DNA of 64,000 nt from Streptomyces sp. I05A-00742 (GTDB lineage Bacteria > Actinomycetota > Actinomycetes > Streptomycetales > Streptomycetaceae). Position 1 is the stretch's first letter, and each line of letters starts with the position of its first letter. Below the pieces are notes generated by a model. That model ran no database searches, was not told the origin of the DNA, and saw nothing but the letters and a program-made list of their open reading frames with translations. The position numbers were made by a program, and so were the translations under genes. Positions 60,343 to 64,000 of the stretch are shown here, piece by piece. The stretch covers positions 1 to 64,000 of the forward strand of contig NZ_JABETO010000012.1 in NCBI RefSeq assembly GCF_013055795.1, read 5' to 3'.

Positions 60343-61758
60343 ATGGCACTCCACAAGGGCTCGCACGGCCGCGCCCCGCAGCGCGGCTACTCCGTCAACC
60401 CCTTCTACGGCGAGGCCGACCCCGTCGCCGGCATGGCGCTCGAACCGCCTCGCGGCCGGCTTCCCGACGGTCCGATGAGCCCGCACGCCGCGTACCGGTT
60501 CGTCCATGACGAGCTGATGCTGGACGGCAACGCGCGGCTCAATCTGGCGACCTTCGTCACCACGTGGATGGAGCCGCAGGCCGGTGTGGTGATGGCGGAG
60601 TGCACGGACAAGAACATGATCGACAAGGACGAGTACCCGCGGACGGCCGAGCTGGAGAAGCGGTGCGTGACGATGCTCGCCGATCTGTGGAACGCGCCGG
60701 ATCCGGCGGCGGCGATCGGCTGTTCGACGACCGGTTCGAGCGAGGCGTGCATGCTCGCGGGGCTGGCGTTCAAGCGGCGCTGGGCGTTGCGGAACGCGGA
60801 CCGGTATCCGTCGGCGGAGGCGCGGCCGAACCTCGTCATGGGGACGAACGTGCAGGTCTGCTGGGAGAAGTTCTGCAACTTCTGGGAGGTCGAGGCGCGG
60901 CAGGTGCCGATGGAGGGCGAGCGCTTCCACCTCGATCCGGAGGCGGCCGCCGCGCTCTGCGACGAGAACACCATCGGCGTCGTCACCGTCCTGGGCTCGA
61001 CCTTCGACGGATCGTACGAGCCGGTGGCGGACGTCTGCGCGGCACTGGACGCGCTGCGGGAACGGACGGGGCTGGACGTTCCGGTGCATGTGGACGGCGC
61101 GTCGGGGGCGATGATCGCGCCGTTCCTGGACGAGGAGCTGGTCTGGGACTTCCGGCTGCCCCGGGTGGCCTCGATCAATACCTCGGGGCACAAGTACGGG
61201 CTGGTGTACCCGGGCGTGGGCTGGGCGCTGTGGCGGGACAGGGAAGCGCTTCCGGAGGAGCTGGTGTTCCGGGTCAACTACCTGGGCGGGGACATGCCCA
61301 CCTTCGCGCTCAACTTCTCCCGGCCGGGCGCGCAGGTGGCGGCGCAGTACTACACGTTCCTGCGGCTGGGGCGCGACGGGTTCCGCGCCGTGCAGCAGAA
61401 CGCCCGGGACGTGGCCTGTTCGCTCTCCGGGCGCATCGGGGAGCTCGGGGAGTTCCGGCTGCTGACGCGCGGGGACGAGCTGCCGGTGTTCGCCTTCACC
61501 ACGGCGGAGGGCGTGACGGGCTTCGACGTGTTCGACGTGTCCCGCCGGATGCGGGAGAAGGGGTGGCTGGTGCCCGCGTACACGTTTCCGCCGCACCGGG
61601 AGGACCTGTCGGTGCTGCGGATCGTGTGCAGGAACGGCTTCTCGATGGATCTGGCGGATCTGTTCATGGACGATCTGGCGGCGCTGCTCCCGGAGTTGCG
61701 GAAGCAGCGGGAGCCGCTGGGGCGGCCGGAGAAGGTGGCCACGGCGTTCCACCACTGA
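60343..61758 (+). CDS. gadB: Glutamate decarboxylase
   Basis: 471 aa from ATG 60343 (MALHKGSHGRAP); an in-frame GTG at 60310 is possible, and no strong ribosome binding site decides. PLP enzyme converting glutamate to 4-aminobutyrate. Motifs: NLATFVTTWMEPQA, GCSTTGSSEACMLAG, PVHVDGASGAMIAPF, and the PLP lysine in SINTSGHKYGLVYPG. No GABA antiporter is adjacent. It may serve acid resistance or a GABA shunt. Confidence 0.96.
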   Translation: MALHKGSHGRAPQRGYSVNPFYGEADPVAGMALEPPRGRLPDGPMSPHAAYRFVHDELMLDGNARLNLATFVTTWMEPQAGVVMAECTDKNMIDKDEYPRTAELEKRCVTMLADLWNAPDPAAAIGCSTTGSSEACMLAGLAFKRRWALRNADRYPSAEARPNLVMGTNVQVCWEKFCNFWEVEARQVPMEGERFHLDPEAAAALCDENTIGVVTVLGSTFDGSYEPVADVCAALDALRERTGLDVPVHVDGASGAMIAPFLDEELVWDFRLPRVASINTSGHKYGLVYPGVGWALWRDREALPEELVFRVNYLGGDMPTFALNFSRPGAQVAAQYYTFLRLGRDGFRAVQQNARDVACSLSGRIGELGEFRLLTRGDELPVFAFTTAEGVTGFDVFDVSRRMREKGWLVPAYTFPPHREDLSVLRIVCRNGFSMDLADLFMDDLAALLPELRKQREPLGRPEKVATAFHH

Positions 61759-61775
61759 GGCCGGGTGCCATCGAA

Positions 61776-61991
61776 TCACCCCCGGCCGGAGCCCTCCGCC
61801 AGGGTGTGCGCGACGAGGGCGTTGGCGTGGCCGTGGCCCAGCCCGTGCTCGGCCTTGAGCCAGGAGACGAGCTCCATGTGCCGGGTCAGGGGCGAGGAAC
61901 GGATGAGGTCCTTCCACTCGGCCACGGGACGGCCGTACTTCTTCTCGATCGACGGGAAATAGCTCGCGGGGCCCTTCACGGTTTCGGTCAT
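61776..61991 (-). CDS. DUF4287 family small protein
   Basis: 71 aa beginning MTETVKGPASYFPSIEKKYG. The DUF4287 pattern continues with RPVAEWKDLIRSSPLTRHMELVSWLK and GLGHGHANALVAHTL. The domain resembles helix-forming DNA- or ligand-binding modules; function unknown. It lies 38 bp after the dinB-type gene on the same strand, so they may form a two-gene unit. Confidence 0.88.
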   Translation of the reverse strand: MTETVKGPASYFPSIEKKYGRPVAEWKDLIRSSPLTRHMELVSWLKAEHGLGHGHANALVAHTLAEGSGRG

Positions 61992-62029
61992 GACGGGAGC
62001 ATCCCACCCACCACTGACAACGGGCCGGA

Positions 62030-62581
62030 TCAGCCCTCCCGCTGCGCCTCCTCCACCAGCTCGAAGGCGGTCTTCCCGTCGATCGACTCCCGGATGATGT
62101 CCGCGTGCCCGGCGTGCCGGCCGACCTCCTCGATCAGGTGCAGCAGCAGCCACCGCATCGACACCCGGGACTCCTGGGGGAACCAGGGCGCGGCCGGGAG
62201 CGCGAAGGTCTCCTCCAGGGAGGGCACCGCGTGGATGAACCGCTCCGTCTCCGCGGCGGCCTCGTCCCAGGTCGCGAGGAGCGCGGGAACGGTTTCGCGC
62301 TCCTCCGGGCGCCAGCCCGCCGCCCAGCGCTTCATCACCTCGTCGTCGAAGGCCGTTTCGGAGGCGTCGCCGCGCGCCAGCTCCAGCCAGTTCTGCTCCG
62401 CCTGGATGACGTGCTTGAGCAGCCCCGCCAGGGACATCTCGCTGGCGCTCGGCCGGGAGAGGGCCTGCTCGGCCGTCAGGCCGAGGAGCGCCCGGCGGAC
62501 GCCGCCGCGCTGGGCGTCCAGGAAGGCCAGGAGGGTGCCGCGCTCGTCACTGACGTTCTTCTCGACCACATGAGTAGGCAT
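62030..62581 (-). CDS. DinB family (DUF664) protein
   Basis: 183 aa from ATG 62581. Four-helix bundle with the three metal-ligand His: LAGLLKHVIQAEQNWLEL, and LLLHLIEEVGRHAGHADIIRE near the C-terminus. Members are metal-dependent thiol S-transferases or hydrolases; in actinobacteria mycothiol-dependent activity is known for some. Substrate unknown. Confidence 0.9.
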   Translation of the reverse strand: MPTHVVEKNVSDERGTLLAFLDAQRGGVRRALLGLTAEQALSRPSASEMSLAGLLKHVIQAEQNWLELARGDASETAFDDEVMKRWAAGWRPEERETVPALLATWDEAAAETERFIHAVPSLEETFALPAAPWFPQESRVSMRWLLLHLIEEVGRHAGHADIIRESIDGKTAFELVEEAQREG

Positions 62582-62631
62582 GGACCTCACCGTTTCTTTC
62601 GCCGTCGCCTGCTGACGCATCAACAGTAGGA

Positions 62632-62662
62632 GCCCAGTAGGTCATAAGCTGACCTACTGGGC
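62632..62662. terminator. Hairpin between the aldehyde dehydrogenase and dinB-type genes
   Basis: Perfect 13-bp inverted repeat GCCCAGTAGGTCA / TGACCTACTGGGC with a 5-nt loop, 17 bp beyond the dehydrogenase stop. It is less GC-rich than other terminators here and lies about 50 bp upstream of the dinB-type start, so it could instead be an operator. Confidence 0.65.
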
Positions 62663-62679
62663 CCGGCAATACGAAAGCC

Positions 62680-64000
62680 TCAGAACGGGAATCTGCTCCG
62701 CCCGTGCTGCACGGAGATCCACTTCGTGGTGGTGAACGCGTCCACCATGGCGTCCCCGTTCAGCCGCCCGACCCCCGAGTGCTTCTCGCCGCCGAACGGC
62801 ACGATCGCCTCGTCGTGCACCGTGCTGTCGTTGACGTGGATCATCCCGGTCTCCACCCGCTTGGCGAAGCGGACTCCGCGTTCGACGCTCGCGGTGTGGA
62901 CGGCGCCGCTCAGCCCGTACGAGGTGGCGTTGGCGATCCGGAGGGCCTCCTCCTCGCCGTCGAAGGGGATGATCAGCGCGACGGGGCCGAAGATCTCCTG
63001 GCCGAGGACGGCGGAGTCCTCGGGGAGGTCGGTGAGGACGGACGGCTCCACCAGGGTGCCCACGGTCCTGCCCCGGACGAGGGCGGTGGCGCCCTCCGCG
63101 ACGGTCTGCTCCACGAGGGCCGTGACGGCCTCGGCCTGACCGGCGTTGATGAGCGGGCCGATGTGGGTGGCGGGGTCACCGGGGTCGCCGACCTTGAGGG
63201 ACTTCACTCTGGCCACGAACTTCTCGGTGAACTCGTCCGCCACGGACCGGTCCACGAGCACCCGGTTCGCGGCCATGCACACCTGTCCCTGGTGGATGAA
63301 CCGGCTGAAGACCGCCGCGTCCACCGCGTAGTCGACGTCCGCGTCGTCGAGGACGATCAGCGCGCTGTTGCCGCCCAGTTCGAGCACCGTCCGCTTGAAG
63401 TGCGAGGCGGCGACGGTGGCCACATGCCGGCCGACCTTGTCGGAGCCGGTGAACGACAGCACCTTGGGCACCGGGTGCTCGATCAGCGCGTCCCCGATCT
63501 CGGCTATGTCGGTGACGACGACGTTGAGCACGCCGGGCGGCAGCCCCGCGTCCTCGAAGACCTTGGCGAGCAGCCCGCCGCCGCAGATCGGCGTGTTCTG
63601 GTGCGGCTTGAGCACCACCGTGTTGCCGAGCGCCAGCGCGGGCGCGACGGACTTCAGGGACAGCAGGAACGGGAAGTTGAACGGGCTGATCACACCGACC
63701 ACGCCGACCGGCACCCGGTAGAGCCGGTTCTCGCGGGTGTCGTCCGGGGACGGCAGGATCCGCCCCTCGGGCCGCAGGGCCAGCTGTATCGACTCGCGCA
63801 GGAACTCGCGCACCAGGTGGAGCTCGAAGCCGGCCTTGAGCGCCGTCCCCCCGCACTCCGCCATGATCACCGCGGCCAGCTCGTCCTCGTGGTCGTCGAC
63901 GATCCGCAGCGCGCGCTCGAAGACCAGCCGCCGGGTGTACGGGTTGGTGTCCCCCCACGGCCCCTGCGCGCGTTCCGCCGCCCGGTACGCCTGGTCGACC
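62680..64000 (-). CDS. Aldehyde dehydrogenase (benzaldehyde/vanillin type), N-terminus off the window
   Basis: 439 residues are present; the frame is open to the right edge, so the start lies beyond it. NAD(P)-dependent oxidation of an aldehyde to the acid. Motifs: VISPFNFPFLLS, SFTGSDKVGRHVA, the glutamate block TVLELGGNSALIVLDDADVD, catalytic Cys in QGQVCMAANRVLV, EIFGPVALIIPF and PFGGEKHSGVGR. The QGxVC version of the cysteine block and overall pattern fit benzaldehyde/vanillin dehydrogenases. Confidence 0.93.
   Translation of the reverse strand, partial: VDQAYRAAERAQGPWGDTNPYTRRLVFERALRIVDDHEDELAAVIMAECGGTALKAGFELHLVREFLRESIQLALRPEGRILPSPDDTRENRLYRVPVGVVGVISPFNFPFLLSLKSVAPALALGNTVVLKPHQNTPICGGGLLAKVFEDAGLPPGVLNVVVTDIAEIGDALIEHPVPKVLSFTGSDKVGRHVATVAASHFKRTVLELGGNSALIVLDDADVDYAVDAAVFSRFIHQGQVCMAANRVLVDRSVADEFTEKFVARVKSLKVGDPGDPATHIGPLINAGQAEAVTALVEQTVAEGATALVRGRTVGTLVEPSVLTDLPEDSAVLGQEIFGPVALIIPFDGEEEALRIANATSYGLSGAVHTASVERGVRFAKRVETGMIHVNDSTVHDEAIVPFGGEKHSGVGRLNGDAMVDAFTTTKWISVQHGRSRFPF

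Noticed and set aside
1..64000. tRNA or rRNA genes, transposases, integrases and attachment sites
   Set aside because: None were recognised on either strand while reading all gaps; a covariance-model tRNA search would settle it.

Overview
The window is about 64 kb of very GC-rich chromosomal DNA (third codon positions almost all G or C). Gene content points to Streptomyces or a close relative: a sigE-cseA-cseB-cseC cell-envelope stress operon, lsr2, clpC, radA-disA, a tipA-type thiopeptide-responsive MerR regulator, and several families known mainly from streptomycetes. It reads mostly as conserved core chromosome. No tRNA, rRNA, CRISPR array, transposase or integrase is visible. One stretch, about 13.0-16.7 kb, looks like an accessory insertion: a Trypco2 protein followed by a trypsin-NACHT-repeat protein.

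Layout. 1-5.3 kb: a truncated BACON-type protein, radA and disA (DNA integrity checking and c-di-AMP synthesis), and a Gly-rich membrane-anchored protein. 5.4-7.5 kb: a PPOX-type protein, a small Cys-rich protein and mutY. 7.7-11.0 kb: the sigE-cse operon. 11-12.7 kb: an unknown cytoplasmic protein and a secreted LytM/M23 peptidase with a 5' leader hairpin. 13.06-16.66 kb: the putative conflict system. 16.7-21.9 kb: clpC with a ClgR-type site upstream, an SCO3374-family gene overlapping lsr2 tail to tail, a GNAT acetyltransferase and a BlaI-type repressor. 23.0-28.4 kb: a translationally coupled NAD/pantothenate/CoA operon (DUF2520 Rossmann protein, panC, nadB, nadC, coaX). 28.8-32.7 kb: an ArsR-type regulator, a tyrosine phosphatase and a LuxR-type two-component pair. 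32.8-34.9 kb: a MidA/NDUFAF7-type methyltransferase next to an orphan NuoD. 36.4-40.4 kb: a glycine-betaine type ABC transporter. 40.5-51.8 kb: the folate genes (folP, folB, folK, folE) with DUF3180, an MprF-like membrane protein, an esterase, ftsH, hpt and tilS. 52-64 kb: a zinicin-type metalloprotease, a D,D-carboxypeptidase, inorganic pyrophosphatase, a ThrE-type exporter, DedA, a UPF0145 protein, the tipA homologue, Uma2, glutamate decarboxylase, DUF4287, DinB and a truncated aldehyde dehydrogenase.

Common threads are envelope maintenance (SigE/Cse, LytM peptidase, D,D-carboxypeptidase, MprF-like protein), proteostasis (ClpC, FtsH) and cofactor supply (NAD, CoA, folate). Three intergenic gaps carry copies of one dispersed palindromic element, one of them a perfect 70-bp palindrome. 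Many convergent gene pairs share strong hairpins without U-tracts, as is usual for high-GC actinobacteria.

The best candidate for an under-described system is the Trypco2 / trypsin-NACHT pair at 13058-16656. Other items worth a second look are the methyltransferase-NuoD pair, the tandem operator-like repeats before the osmoprotectant binding-protein gene, and the tipA homologue with its internal start and 19-bp promoter spacer. Functions are inferred from sequence recalled from memory; no database search was run.
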